Shown here: positions 25,570-34,818 of the stretch, piece after piece
Layout: the number at the start of each line of letters is the position of its first letter
Numbering within the stretch: the first letter of the stretch is position 1
Origin: a bacterium
GTDB lineage: Bacteria; Joyebacterota; Joyebacteria; Joyebacterales; Joyebacteraceae
Assembly (NCBI GenBank): GCA_025774935.1
Contig: JALGZK010000010.1
Span: 1-64,000, forward strand
Reading direction: 5' to 3'
DNA length: 64,000 bases
Translations under genes and position numbers: made by a program
Notes under the pieces: generated by a model
Seen by the model: the letters and a program-made list of their open reading frames with translations, nothing else
Told to the model about the DNA's origin: nothing
The model's database searches: none

Positions 25570-27078
25570 CTACGACGAGGCGCGGGAGGCGCCGGCGCGT
25601 TCCTCCTCTGACTCCTCCGTGCTCTCCACCCCGACCTCTCCCCCGCCTCCCTCCTGGTAGAGGTTCGCCGTGGTCGTCTTCCCCCACACGAGCGGCACCG
25701 TGGAGATGACCCGGCGGTACTTGCCTCGGCCGACGAGGGGAATGTCGTCGACGTACTCGATGGCGACCCGGACGTCGGGACCGAGCCTCTCGGCGATGTT
25801 CCTCCTGAGATCGTCCTCGTCGTGCGCCGCGAGCGGCTGCTTCACCACGAGCCGTGTGGTGATTTCCGCGGGGTCGTGCTGGACGATCTGCGACCTGACG
25901 ATGCCCGGAAGAAGCTTGAACGCGCGCGCGACCATGAGAGGCGGCACGAGCCGGCCGTCCGGCGTCACCAGGATGTCCTCCGCCCGCATCGCCACGTCCC
26001 TCATGAGCGGCAGCTTCCTGCCGCAAGGGCAGTCGGTCCCCGCCATGGAGGCGGTGTCGCCGACCTCGTAGCGGATGAGCGGCATCCCGAAGTTGTGCAG
26101 GCCGGTCGCGACGACTCGTCCGACCGTACCGTCCGGAACGGGGTCTCCGTCGTCGTCGAGGAGCTCCGTGATGCCGAACTCCATGTAGAGGTGGTGCCCC
26201 GTGTGCCGGTCGCACTCGCTCGAGTACATCACGCGCTCGGACTGACTGTAGCCGTCGAAGACCCGGCACTGGAACCGCTCCTCTATCACCTCGCGCTCGA
26301 CGTCGAGGAGGGGCTCGGACGTCGTGAAGACGCACCTGAGCGGCAGGTACTCGTCGCGCTCCTCCATGAACCGGGCCAGGACGTACGCCGCGGTCGGGTG
26401 CGCGTCGAGCGCCACGACGCCGACCTCCCGCATCGCCTCGATGTAGAGCGGAGCGGACTCGTCGGTCATGTGGAGCGGAGACAGCATGAGGTAGTTCCAC
26501 GGCCGGTTGTGGCGCCAGTAGGGAGGTCCCTTCTGGTCGAGAGGAACGACCGGGCGTCCGAGACACGTGGCGATCGGCTCGCCGAACTCGACCCCGGCCC
26601 AGTTCCGCTCGCGCCAGAGGCACGCGTTGTTCATGTAGCCGATCTCCCGGTCCCAGTACATGTAGAGGGACGAACCTGTCGTTCCGGCGCTGTGCGTCTT
26701 CTTGAGTGACTTCCTCGGGGCGGCGTCGGACACCAGCTGCTCGATGCTCCGGTCGACGTCCGCGCGCGTGAGCACGGGCAGCTTCGGCAGGTCGGAGAGA
26801 CGAGTGATGTCGCCGGGGACGAGCTTGAGGCCGCTCATGAGGTCGCGGTAGTAGGGCACCGTCTCGTACGCGTGCCTCACGACCAGGCGGAGTCGCTCCT
26901 CCTGGTACGCCTCGAGCTCCTCGAGCGACAGCCACTGTGACCGGTCGAGCAGCTCGCTCGCGCGGTCGAAACCCTGCCCGAAGCGCTCGCGGCGCAGCTT
27001 CCAGCCGTAGGCCGACATGATCACATTCTGGATCGGCACGGGGCACCGGCTGTAGAGTCTCTCTCCGACGTACTCCAT
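25570..27078 (-). CDS. Phenylacetate-CoA-ligase-like adenylate-forming enzyme (CapK-like)
   Basis: 502 residues from ATG 27078. Features of the PaaK/CapK branch of adenylate-forming enzymes: HSAGTTGSSLYMYW (P-loop), YSQSERVMYSSEC (substrate and AMP region), GRVVATGLHNFGMPLIRYEVGD and a late EDILVTPDG. Four cysteines, including CPCGRK, may bind zinc as in CapK-type members. Within capsule loci such enzymes are thought to activate small carboxylates for polymer decoration; the substrate is unknown. It starts 7 nt after the preceding GT4 gene and is separated by 98 nt from the next one. Confidence 0.85.
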   Translation of the reverse strand: MEYVGERLYSRCPVPIQNVIMSAYGWKLRRERFGQGFDRASELLDRSQWLSLEELEAYQEERLRLVVRHAYETVPYYRDLMSGLKLVPGDITRLSDLPKLPVLTRADVDRSIEQLVSDAAPRKSLKKTHSAGTTGSSLYMYWDREIGYMNNACLWRERNWAGVEFGEPIATCLGRPVVPLDQKGPPYWRHNRPWNYLMLSPLHMTDESAPLYIEAMREVGVVALDAHPTAAYVLARFMEERDEYLPLRCVFTTSEPLLDVEREVIEERFQCRVFDGYSQSERVMYSSECDRHTGHHLYMEFGITELLDDDGDPVPDGTVGRVVATGLHNFGMPLIRYEVGDTASMAGTDCPCGRKLPLMRDVAMRAEDILVTPDGRLVPPLMVARAFKLLPGIVRSQIVQHDPAEITTRLVVKQPLAAHDEDDLRRNIAERLGPDVRVAIEYVDDIPLVGRGKYRRVISTVPLVWGKTTTANLYQEGGGGEVGVESTEESEEERAGASRASS

Positions 27079-27085
27079 CCTCACC

Positions 27086-28189
27086 TCACGAGCGGCGGAC
27101 CGACCGCGCCGCGCTCGACTCAACGAGCTTCAGGTAGGCCGTCTCGATCGTCCTCATGTTCTTCGAGAGGTCGCCCCTCTCCTCCACGATCGCCCTGTTG
27201 ATCTCCGAGGCGCGCGCCCTCAGCTCGCGATCCGAGAGGGCGGCGGTAATCGCCTCTGCGTACGCCTCCGGGCCTTTGTCTGCGACCAGGAAGCCGTTTC
27301 GTCCGTGCTCTATCCAGTGGCGGTTCGCTGCGTTGTCCCAGACGATCGGGAAGCAGCCGCGCGCCATCGCTTCAAGGAGCGAGGCCGACACGCCGTCGAC
27401 CCTGACGGCAGCCACGTAGACGCTCGAACTCCCGAGGAGCTTCGGGAGCTCGTCGTACGCCACTCCCCCCGCGAACCACACGCGGTCGTCAATCCCGAGG
27501 TCGCGCGTGAGCCCCTCGAGCTCCGCCGCGCAGTTCCCGGTCCCGGCGACCGCGCCCGTGATGGCGGGGACGTCCTTCCTGGCGAGCGCGAGCGCCTGGA
27601 GCACGACGTCGAGCCTGTAGTGGCGCTGGAGCGACCTCGTCGTGATCACCGAGTACTCTTCGTCGGCCCCGTCGTCCCGGGGCGCGAACCGCGCGAGGTC
27701 GATCCCGCGGGGGCACTCGAAGATCTTCTCCCGGTCCGCTCCGAGTTCGACCAGGCGATCCGACATGTGGGGCGCCCACGAGTGGATGAGGTCGGCCCGC
27801 CGGAGCGTCATCCGTACGGGTATCCTCTTCTGGGCGCGGAACGGCAGACCGACGATGATCTGGCTCTGCGCGACCACGACCAGCGGGTGGAACCCGGACA
27901 TCGCGGCCACGAAGCCGTAGCTCGGGACCCGGTACCCGACCACGAGGTCGGGCTCTATCTCGGCGATGATCTTCCTCACGCGCGGGATCTTCCCCAGATT
28001 CGCTACCCTTCCCGCGAAGCCCGGCTCGCCCTCCACGACCGACAGGTCCCGCACGTCGATCGACGGGTCGAGCTCGGCCGGGGGACTCATGGACAGCACG
28101 TGCACGTCGTGGCCGAGCACCTTCGAGAAGTGCTCGACCCAGCTTCGCGTGTTCACGCTGCTGCCGTCTGCGAGAAAGCAGACCCGCAC
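27086..28189 (-). CDS. GT4 family glycosyltransferase
   Basis: 367 residues from GTG 28189, selected because AGGAGG stands 7 nt upstream and the Rossmann-like VRVCFLADGSSVNTRSWVEH begins there. The C-terminal half shows YSVITTRSLQRHYRLDVVL, RVWFAGGVAYDELPKLL and VDGVSASLLEAMARGCFPIV, the GT4 signature. It belongs to the same operon: 25 nt after the heparinase-like gene and 7 nt before the CapK-like gene. Donor and acceptor are unknown. Confidence 0.87.
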   Translation of the reverse strand: MRVCFLADGSSVNTRSWVEHFSKVLGHDVHVLSMSPPAELDPSIDVRDLSVVEGEPGFAGRVANLGKIPRVRKIIAEIEPDLVVGYRVPSYGFVAAMSGFHPLVVVAQSQIIVGLPFRAQKRIPVRMTLRRADLIHSWAPHMSDRLVELGADREKIFECPRGIDLARFAPRDDGADEEYSVITTRSLQRHYRLDVVLQALALARKDVPAITGAVAGTGNCAAELEGLTRDLGIDDRVWFAGGVAYDELPKLLGSSSVYVAAVRVDGVSASLLEAMARGCFPIVWDNAANRHWIEHGRNGFLVADKGPEAYAEAITAALSDRELRARASEINRAIVEERGDLSKNMRTIETAYLKLVESSAARSVRRS

Positions 28190-28214
28190 GCCTTGCCTCC
28201 TGTGAAACCGTCTC

Positions 28215-30239
28215 CTAGCCGCCGGACACCCAGCAGGCGTCCTCACCCGGCTGCCCGCTCTTCGTGAACAGGACCGTCTGTCCCGCCACGTTCGCCCCGA
28301 TGAAGTCCCCCGTGTCGATGAACGTCACGTTCGGCATCGACGAGACGCCCGACGAGGTCGCGTAGAGGACGTGCAGGAACATGTGCTCGTTTGCCGCGGT
28401 CGACGGTGACACCTCCACGCGCCACGACCCGCTCTCCGACCCTCCGCCTCCGGCGGGCGGGTAGTTGACACCGTTCACCTCGAACTGCCGGCCGCTTCCG
28501 CCGACCGGCGTGATCTGGTGCTGCGTCGGGAGGAGCGTCTTCACGAACAGCCTCGAGTCTCCCTGCGTGACCGAGAACGTGTCGCCGGACACCTGGGGCT
28601 GGTTGATCGAGTGGAGGAGCCACTTCTTGGTGAACGACGGGGACGTGGCAGTGACCCTGTCCAGCACGACGAAGAAGTCCGGCTTGAGCCACACGAACTC
28701 CCTGGTGAAGTTCGAGAGCTTGTGCGACGAGTAGGCCTTCGTGGCGTCGCCCTTGACGTAGGTGAACGTCTCGGTGTCCCTGTACGGCGTGACGATGCTC
28801 CCGCGGTCGAACTCCGGGCCCGACATGTCGCCGCAGACGACGGCGTCCGGATAGCTCCAGACCGGGATCTGACCTCCGTCGTTCGCGTACGGATAGAACG
28901 TCGACTCGCCGGGGTCGTAGACCGTGATCGTGTTGTGGGCGATGGTGCGGCAAAAGTAGTTCTGATGATGGGAGCTGATCGACGAGTCGTAGTCGCCCGA
29001 GTCGATCGCCAGGAGGTCGTTCCCCCTCGCAATCAGGAAGTGACCCTGATGGGAGTGGGTGTGGTACGACGGGACGGCCTCGCAGCGGAAGACGGCGTAG
29101 ATGTCCGTGCTGTTCACGGAGAGGTCCCAGCCGGACCTCATGTACACCATGCCCACGTCGTTGAAGAGGGCGGCGCTGTTGTCGCCGTAGACGGCGGACG
29201 GGTGGACGGGCGTGACCGACGGGTCCCGCCACACGATCTGCTTCCAGCGGTCGAACGAGTTGATGTACCCGGATCCCTGCTCGAGGACCTCGTCCGCCAC
29301 CCACTGGGCCACCCCGTCGTTGTAGACGGCGGCCAGGTTGTAGAGCGCCATTCGGACGGCCCCCGACCCGCCGCTGTGCCAGTGGGAGTCGCCCTGCTTC
29401 GAACCGAGCGACGTCCCGCTCCCCTTCGCGGCGCCCGTGTCGTAGACGAGGTAGCGGGCCATGTTCTGGTAGTTGGTCGACCACGAGAACGGGTCGTCGG
29501 TGGTTCCGACGTCGTAGGCCGTCATGCCCATCCTGTTACCCGTGCAGAGGATCGACATGTTGTAGTCGCCCTCGAAGTAGCCTCCGTCGCTCGCGATCTC
29601 GTCGAGACAGCAGAGGATGGTCGAGGAGCCGAACTGGTGGGCCGAGTACGTGTCGAGGCACGCGGTCGCGACCTGGTTGTTGATGCCCTCTCCGTACAGC
29701 GCGATGCCCGGGTACGACAGGAGCGCGATCCTCCCGAGCTTGGAGTGGTAGTTGTTCAGGCTGCTCCACTGCGTCCCGATGCCGCTGCCGCTCTGATACC
29801 AGTCGGCACCGTCTGCGAGCGCGCTGCCGTAGGTGCTGCGCTCGGACGCGGTGAGCCCGTCGTAGCACCAGTCGAAGAACACGCTCCCCCCGAAGATCCA
29901 GTCGGTCGAGTGGGTCTGGTTGTGGCTGATCACGTACGACGCGACCGCCTTGGCCCGGTTGAGGTAGCTGGTGTCCTGGCTGACGAGGTAGACGAAGCTG
30001 TACGACGAGAGCGCCCAGCTCACGTTCACCGGCAGCGGGTCGTTGATGTGGCTGTCGCACCAGGTCTTGATCTTGTTGTAGTCCGCGGAGTAGGAACCCA
30101 GGGCTCTCGAGCGGATGCCGGAGACCTGGCTCGCCGTGAAGAAGAGCCGCGGGTGTCCCTGGATGACCTGGTACCCCTCCGCCGGGACCACCATGGCCAC
30201 GACGACGAGAAAGAGCACAGCTAGGGTAGTGAGTCTCAT
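28215..30239 (-). CDS. Secreted heparinase II/III-like polysaccharide lyase
   Basis: 674 residues from ATG 30239, which overlaps the preceding stop (ATGA). A signal peptide (LTTLAVLFLVVVAMVVPAEG) precedes an alpha/alpha toroid domain (about 60-330, SDWIFGGSVFFDWCYDGLT-like helices) and a C-terminal beta-sandwich of heparinase II/III type with SYHTHSHQGHFLIARGNDLLAIDSGDY, the conserved His-rich active-site segment, and HNTITVYDPGE. Such enzymes cleave uronic-acid-containing polysaccharides by elimination. Within an EPS operon it may trim or release the organism's own polymer, as alginate lyases do in alginate loci. Confidence 0.87.
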   Translation of the reverse strand: MRLTTLAVLFLVVVAMVVPAEGYQVIQGHPRLFFTASQVSGIRSRALGSYSADYNKIKTWCDSHINDPLPVNVSWALSSYSFVYLVSQDTSYLNRAKAVASYVISHNQTHSTDWIFGGSVFFDWCYDGLTASERSTYGSALADGADWYQSGSGIGTQWSSLNNYHSKLGRIALLSYPGIALYGEGINNQVATACLDTYSAHQFGSSTILCCLDEIASDGGYFEGDYNMSILCTGNRMGMTAYDVGTTDDPFSWSTNYQNMARYLVYDTGAAKGSGTSLGSKQGDSHWHSGGSGAVRMALYNLAAVYNDGVAQWVADEVLEQGSGYINSFDRWKQIVWRDPSVTPVHPSAVYGDNSAALFNDVGMVYMRSGWDLSVNSTDIYAVFRCEAVPSYHTHSHQGHFLIARGNDLLAIDSGDYDSSISSHHQNYFCRTIAHNTITVYDPGESTFYPYANDGGQIPVWSYPDAVVCGDMSGPEFDRGSIVTPYRDTETFTYVKGDATKAYSSHKLSNFTREFVWLKPDFFVVLDRVTATSPSFTKKWLLHSINQPQVSGDTFSVTQGDSRLFVKTLLPTQHQITPVGGSGRQFEVNGVNYPPAGGGGSESGSWRVEVSPSTAANEHMFLHVLYATSSGVSSMPNVTFIDTGDFIGANVAGQTVLFTKSGQPGEDACWVSGG

Positions 30240-31714
30240 GATGTCATCTCCTCTGCTGTCCGGGGAGCTTTGTCGGTTGCTGCGAAACGGACGCATCTAT
30301 CTACAAGACCGGCGAGGAAGAAATAGGTCCCCGCGATCGACATGTTCAGGAATCTCTCTCCGAAGACGTTCGCCGCAAGGAGCGCCGCGGTGGCGCTCAG
30401 GAAGCCGAGGGCGATGCCTCTGTCCAGCCTGCGGGATGCTGCGCGCAGGAGCTCTATGCCGCTCTTCACGCACGACACGAGGAGCCACGCGAGCGCGACT
30501 ATTCCGATGAGACCCGCCTCTCCGAAGATCGCGACGTAGAGGTTGTGGGACGAGAACGACCGGCCGATCTCCTTGTAGGTCAGGAACGGGATGGTCGAGT
30601 ACCCCATCCCCCAGATTGGCGAGCTGCGCATCGTCTCGCGGAAGACGATCCCCCAGATCTTGAGCCTCACCCCGGCGGACGGGTCGAGTTTGTCCGTCGG
30701 GTCTCCCATGAGCTCGGCCTCGACCGTGTCGACCCGAGTCTCCGCCACTCGGTCCTTCACGAAGTCGGGAGCCCAGATCGGGCTCAGCGCCAGCACGATC
30801 AGGAAGAGCACGAAGACGCGCTTGCTCACGCTCAGCGTCAGGAGCCCGAGCCCGCACGCGAATCCCACCAACGCCCCTCGGGAGTTCGGGAGGAAGACGC
30901 CGATCGCGGCGAATGCGGACGACACCCAGATCGTGAGTCGCTTCATCATCGGGAAGATCCTCGATGACACGAGGACGATCCCGATGATCATCGTGGCGCA
31001 CATCGCGAAGTACGCGCCGAGGTCGTTCACGTCGCCGAGCGCACCTGAGACGCGCTGGTGCGAGGCGAGCCCGCCGTACTGGTCGAGCGCGATGAGGGCG
31101 CCGACCGTCAGACCGACGCCGAAGGTCACGAGGAGGTTCTTCATCTGCTCGCGGTTCTCGACCGTGTTCACGACGACGAAGTAGACCGCGATCCCGAGGA
31201 CGCTGTTCCAGAGGTTCTTGACGAGCACCATCGCCGGGTAGCTCCCCGTCGACGGTGGGAAGACAACGACCTTGAGGAGCGACATGAAGAGCACGCCGAT
31301 GAACAGGGCGATCGGCACGGTGAGCCTCGCCCTCACGAAGATCTGCTGTCTCGCGAAGATCCTGGGGACGATCCAGCTCACCAGGAGGATGATGAAGATG
31401 AGGTTGGGCGCGTTGATCCCGGGAATGCCCGTCGCGGGGAGGTACTCGCCGAGCGGGAGAGCGAGGAGCCAGGCGTGCAGCGCGACGTGGGGCCGGAAGA
31501 ACGCGACTGTGAAGATGGTCACGCCCACGAGGATCTTGATGATCCGGTGCGGAGCCTGCCCGTACGCGTAGTGGAGCTGGAAGATCGCGTAGGCCATGCC
31601 GAGAGCGACGACCGCGGCCACGACGTACAGCAGCCAGGCGTAGCTGTACTGCGGCACCTGGCTCGGCAGCGGGGGCGGCGCCGGGGTCTGTCTCGGCGTT
31701 CCGGGATCAGCCAC
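30236..31714 (-). CDS. O-antigen ligase/polymerase family membrane protein
   Basis: 492 residues, about eleven membrane segments. A large periplasmic loop between about 350 and 400 is followed by SFSSHNLYVAIFGEAGLIG, the conserved Wzy_C/WaaL segment with its essential His, preceded by SSPIWGMGYST. Either polymerisation of repeat units or ligation to a carrier is possible. The start is taken as GTG 31714, which overlaps the previous stop by 8 bp with GAGGAG upstream; the 22 residues before it are arginine-rich and not plausible. It overlaps the lyase gene by 4 bp. Confidence 0.87.
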   Translation of the reverse strand: MADPGTPRQTPAPPPLPSQVPQYSYAWLLYVVAAVVALGMAYAIFQLHYAYGQAPHRIIKILVGVTIFTVAFFRPHVALHAWLLALPLGEYLPATGIPGINAPNLIFIILLVSWIVPRIFARQQIFVRARLTVPIALFIGVLFMSLLKVVVFPPSTGSYPAMVLVKNLWNSVLGIAVYFVVVNTVENREQMKNLLVTFGVGLTVGALIALDQYGGLASHQRVSGALGDVNDLGAYFAMCATMIIGIVLVSSRIFPMMKRLTIWVSSAFAAIGVFLPNSRGALVGFACGLGLLTLSVSKRVFVLFLIVLALSPIWAPDFVKDRVAETRVDTVEAELMGDPTDKLDPSAGVRLKIWGIVFRETMRSSPIWGMGYSTIPFLTYKEIGRSFSSHNLYVAIFGEAGLIGIVALAWLLVSCVKSGIELLRAASRRLDRGIALGFLSATAALLAANVFGERFLNMSIAGTYFFLAGLVDRCVRFAATDKAPRTAEEMTS

Positions 31715-33596
31715 CGCTCTCCTCCTCCGCGTGCTCCGTCGCGTCCGTCGTCCCGGCGTCCATGACCTCCGCCGCGTCACCGAGCGTGAGTTCGTAGATC
31801 TCGACCACCGGGTTGTGGAACGAACGGCCGGGCCCGCGATCGATCGACGGCATCGGGAACGTCTCGGCGAACCGCGCGACGCGGACGCCGTTCTCCCCGA
31901 TCCAGTCGAGGAGCGTGCTCGGGCTGGGCGTGCCGGGCGGCTCCGCGCCCTCCATGGGCCGCCTCTGGTCCGCCTTGCTGGTGATCACGAGGTAGTCGGG
32001 GCGGATCTCCTCGATCGCCGCGATCATCGCGGCCTGGTCGTCGCCGGCCTCGGGGATCCGGAAGAGCTCCTGCCCCCAGCCGGAGCCGAAGATCCGGTAC
32101 TGCGGGTGCCTCGCCCGACCGATGTCGAGCTCGAGCTCGTTGATGCGCCGCTTCGACGCGCTCCACGAGGAGACGCCCGTTTTGTCGGCTTCGATCGCGT
32201 GCTCGAGCTGCGCTGTCGCGCGGTTGAGCTCCGGCCCGTAGGACTCGACCACCACCGTGCTCCCCGCCTCGATGTTCTCCTCCACCCACTGCTTCGCCTG
32301 CGTGCGCGTGTCGGTCGCGTCGAGCGCGCGGACGAATCGGAGCGATGGCCACGCGGCGAACGCCAGCACGACGATCGCGACGGTCGTTGCCGCGGCCACC
32401 GCCGACGGGGCGCGCGACGTACCGCGTCCGCCGGGTGTCCGATCGAACGTCCCGAGCCCGAGCAGGAGGACGATCCCCGCGCCCGCCATGGCGGCGATCG
32501 CCGGGATCGCCGGCGTCACGTACGTCGAGCGCTTCACGGTGATCGCGATCAGGAACAGGAGGACGCAGACGACGTAGACGAGCGAGATGAGCGCGCCCGC
32601 GAGCCTGAGCTCGGGATGACCCGGTTCGAGCTTGTCGCCGGCCCTGCCGCGGCGCGCCCCCCGACCCTCGGCCACGCCGCGGCTGAGAGCGAGCACGAAC
32701 CCGAGGACCGCGAGCAGGAGCACGGGGTAACCGACGCCCCGGCCGAGGCTCTTCCCGAACACTTCCCCGAGGCCTCGCCAGATCGAGCTCGCCTCCTGGG
32801 CGACGCCCGACTCGGACACCATCGTGAACTGCATGAGGACGTCTCTCGAGAACTCGCCCGCGCTCACGACCGAGTACGGGGTTCCGATCACGAATCCGAC
32901 GACGCACGCGACGATCGCGGCCGGGAGCACCCACGCCGCGATCGCCCGTCTCGAGACGAGGAAGACGAACGCCGTGAGGGTCCCCGCGAAGACGATCACT
33001 CCGGGGTACTTGGTGGACGCGGCCAGTCCGGCCAGGAGACCCGAGAGAACGAGCTGGCTCGCCCGCCCGGAACGGACCGCGTAGAGAGCGAACAGGAGCG
33101 AGACCGACGCGAGGAAGGTCGTCGCCACGTCCGGAGTCGCGTAGTGCGAGTCGCGGACGTGAAGGAAGCCCACCGCGACCAGGGCCGCCGCGATGAGCCC
33201 GGCCGCCCTCCCGAAGGCCGTTCGGCCGAAGAGATACGTCGTCCAGACGGTGGCGACCCCGGCCGCCACCGAGACGTATCGTCCGATGAGCCAGAACGGC
33301 GTTAGGTCGGTGAGGTACGCGCGCGCGAGGTCGAGCGGCCCGCCGAACGTGCCGGCCGCCTTCCCGATGAGGTAGAAGACGGCGTAGAGGCCGAACACGA
33401 AGTACATCATCAGGGACGGCCACCTGAACCAGTGAGGGTTCATGTCGCCGGTGCCGAATCCGAGCGAGTGGATGAGGATCGAGCCCTCGTCGGGATGGTA
33501 TGCGTGCGGGAGCCCCCACCCGATCCCCCAGATGCGGATCCAGAGGGCGACCCCGATGATGACGATGAGGATGATCGTAGCGTTGCGTCGGCTCAT
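31707..33596 (-). CDS. GT39-type (PMT/ArnT-like) membrane glycosyltransferase
   Basis: 629 residues, about eleven hydrophobic segments, GT-C fold. The first periplasmic loop has the acidic motif HAYHPDEGSILIHSL, as in PMT/ArnT enzymes that use polyprenyl-phosphate sugars at the outer face of the inner membrane. A soluble C-terminal part from about 430 (ANIEAGSTVVVESYGPEL-like) follows. With the DPM1-like synthase and EmrE-like protein upstream it forms a make-flip-transfer set resembling ArnC-ArnE/F-ArnT. It overlaps the ligase gene by 8 bp. The acceptor is unknown. Confidence 0.85.
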   Translation of the reverse strand: MSRRNATIILIVIIGVALWIRIWGIGWGLPHAYHPDEGSILIHSLGFGTGDMNPHWFRWPSLMMYFVFGLYAVFYLIGKAAGTFGGPLDLARAYLTDLTPFWLIGRYVSVAAGVATVWTTYLFGRTAFGRAAGLIAAALVAVGFLHVRDSHYATPDVATTFLASVSLLFALYAVRSGRASQLVLSGLLAGLAASTKYPGVIVFAGTLTAFVFLVSRRAIAAWVLPAAIVACVVGFVIGTPYSVVSAGEFSRDVLMQFTMVSESGVAQEASSIWRGLGEVFGKSLGRGVGYPVLLLAVLGFVLALSRGVAEGRGARRGRAGDKLEPGHPELRLAGALISLVYVVCVLLFLIAITVKRSTYVTPAIPAIAAMAGAGIVLLLGLGTFDRTPGGRGTSRAPSAVAAATTVAIVVLAFAAWPSLRFVRALDATDTRTQAKQWVEENIEAGSTVVVESYGPELNRATAQLEHAIEADKTGVSSWSASKRRINELELDIGRARHPQYRIFGSGWGQELFRIPEAGDDQAAMIAAIEEIRPDYLVITSKADQRRPMEGAEPPGTPSPSTLLDWIGENGVRVARFAETFPMPSIDRGPGRSFHNPVVEIYELTLGDAAEVMDAGTTDATEHAEEESGG

Positions 33597-33650
33597 GCGC
33601 TCCTCTCCGGACGCGGTCCCGCGGCTCTGCGCCGCGCGGCCCGGCGCCCG

Positions 33651-34010
33651 CTAGCTCCGCGAGATGACGAACACGCCGAGACAGATGATGACGAGACCTA
33701 TGGTCCTCACGGCCGTGATGTGCTCCCCCAGAAAGAGCCAGGACGCCACGAAGACGAGCACGTACGCGAGGCTCACCATCGGGTACGCGAGGCTCAGGTC
33801 CACGTTTGACACCACCGCGATCCACAGGACGGCGGAGAGCCCGTAGCAGACGAAGCCGATCGCCACCTGCGGGACCTTGAGGATCGGGACGAGCTGACCC
33901 CACACGCTTCCTGCCGACACCTCGCCGTAGATCATCATCCCCTTCTTCATGATGACCTGGCCGGTGGCTCCCAGCAGGACCGCCGCGAGGATGAGCGGGA
34001 TTCCCTTCAT
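33651..34010 (-). CDS. EmrE/ArnE-like small four-helix transporter
   Basis: 119 residues, four hydrophobic segments. The start is typical of the DMT/SMR group (ILAAVLLGATGQVIMKKG), the third and fourth helices contain SLAYPMVSLAYVLVFVASWLFLGE, and the end is GLVIICLGVFVISRS. Between a DPM1-like polyprenyl-phosphate sugar synthase and a GT39 enzyme it probably flips the lipid-linked sugar, as ArnE/ArnF do, rather than exporting drugs. A single subunit is encoded, so a homodimer is expected. Specificity is inferred from context only. Confidence 0.8.
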   Translation of the reverse strand: MKGIPLILAAVLLGATGQVIMKKGMMIYGEVSAGSVWGQLVPILKVPQVAIGFVCYGLSAVLWIAVVSNVDLSLAYPMVSLAYVLVFVASWLFLGEHITAVRTIGLVIICLGVFVISRS

Positions 34011-34065
34011 CGAGCGCCTCCTCCACGAACCCGGACCGGCCGCGCGCCGCGGCCCCGGGCACGGA

Positions 34066-34818
34066 CTACGATGGTCTCCTGATGGCCTGACGTCCTGCGG
34101 CGACCATCACGAGGTATCGCCTGATGGTGTCCAGGATGTTCATCTTGCTCGCGCCGCCCTTCCTGTCGTACCTGAGGACGAGCGGCACCTCTGTCACGCG
34201 CGACGGGAGCTGCGCGAGCTTGAGAAGCACCTCGGCGGACGAGACGAACCCGGACTCCGTGATGAGGTCGTCTCCGAAGACCCGGAATCCCGCCGCGAGG
34301 GTCGAACCCCTGTAGGCCCTGTATCCGCACGAGTAGTCCCGCACCCCGGGCACTCGCAGGAACGTCCTCAGGAGCATGCTCGCACCCTTGCTCAGGAAGC
34401 TCCTGAGAGGCGACAGCCCGACCTCCCTTCCGCCCTTCGCGTACCTGGAGGCGATGACGATGTCGTAGCCGTCATCGATCCGCTCGAGCATGTCCGGTAT
34501 GATCGACGGATCGTGCGTGTCGTCGGTGTCCATGCCTACGAGCACGCCGTCCTCGCCCGCGATGTCCTTGCCGCGAGCGAACCCGGTCCTGAGCGCCTCC
34601 CCGAGGCCGCGGTTGGTCTCGTGCGTCTCGACCGTCAGCTCGAGCCCGAGCTCCCGGGCGCGCTCCCTGGCCTTCTCCGCGGTCCCGTCTGAGCTCCCGT
34701 CGTCGACGAGGAGCACGCCCGCGGGACGGTCGACCCGGCCGAAGACGGCCGCGATCTTCTCCAGCAGGGGCCCGATCGCTCCGGACTCGTTGTATGCCGG
34801 CAGCATCACTACGAGCAT
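34066..34818 (-). CDS. GT2 polyprenyl-phosphate sugar synthase (DPM1/ArnC-like)
   Basis: 250 residues, GT-A fold: MLPAYNESGAIGPLLEKI, VLLVDDGSSDGTAEKA, the DxD-like MDTDDTHDP, and RYAKGGREV with LRSFLSKGA. There is no C-terminal membrane pair, so it is the short soluble DPM1 type. It would transfer a sugar from a nucleotide donor to polyprenyl phosphate in the cytosol. Its ATG lies inside the last codons of wecB (10-bp overlap). With the next two genes it likely forms a lipid-linked sugar route. Confidence 0.87.
   Translation of the reverse strand: MLVVMLPAYNESGAIGPLLEKIAAVFGRVDRPAGVLLVDDGSSDGTAEKARERARELGLELTVETHETNRGLGEALRTGFARGKDIAGEDGVLVGMDTDDTHDPSIIPDMLERIDDGYDIVIASRYAKGGREVGLSPLRSFLSKGASMLLRTFLRVPGVRDYSCGYRAYRGSTLAAGFRVFGDDLITESGFVSSAEVLLKLAQLPSRVTEVPLVLRYDRKGGASKMNILDTIRRYLVMVAAGRQAIRRPS

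Noticed and set aside
25472-27046. Extension of the tandem GT4 frame by 525 codons
   Set aside because: The extra part is arginine-rich and overlaps the CapK-like gene in another frame; the family-typical start MKKVFHVVG is at 25471.
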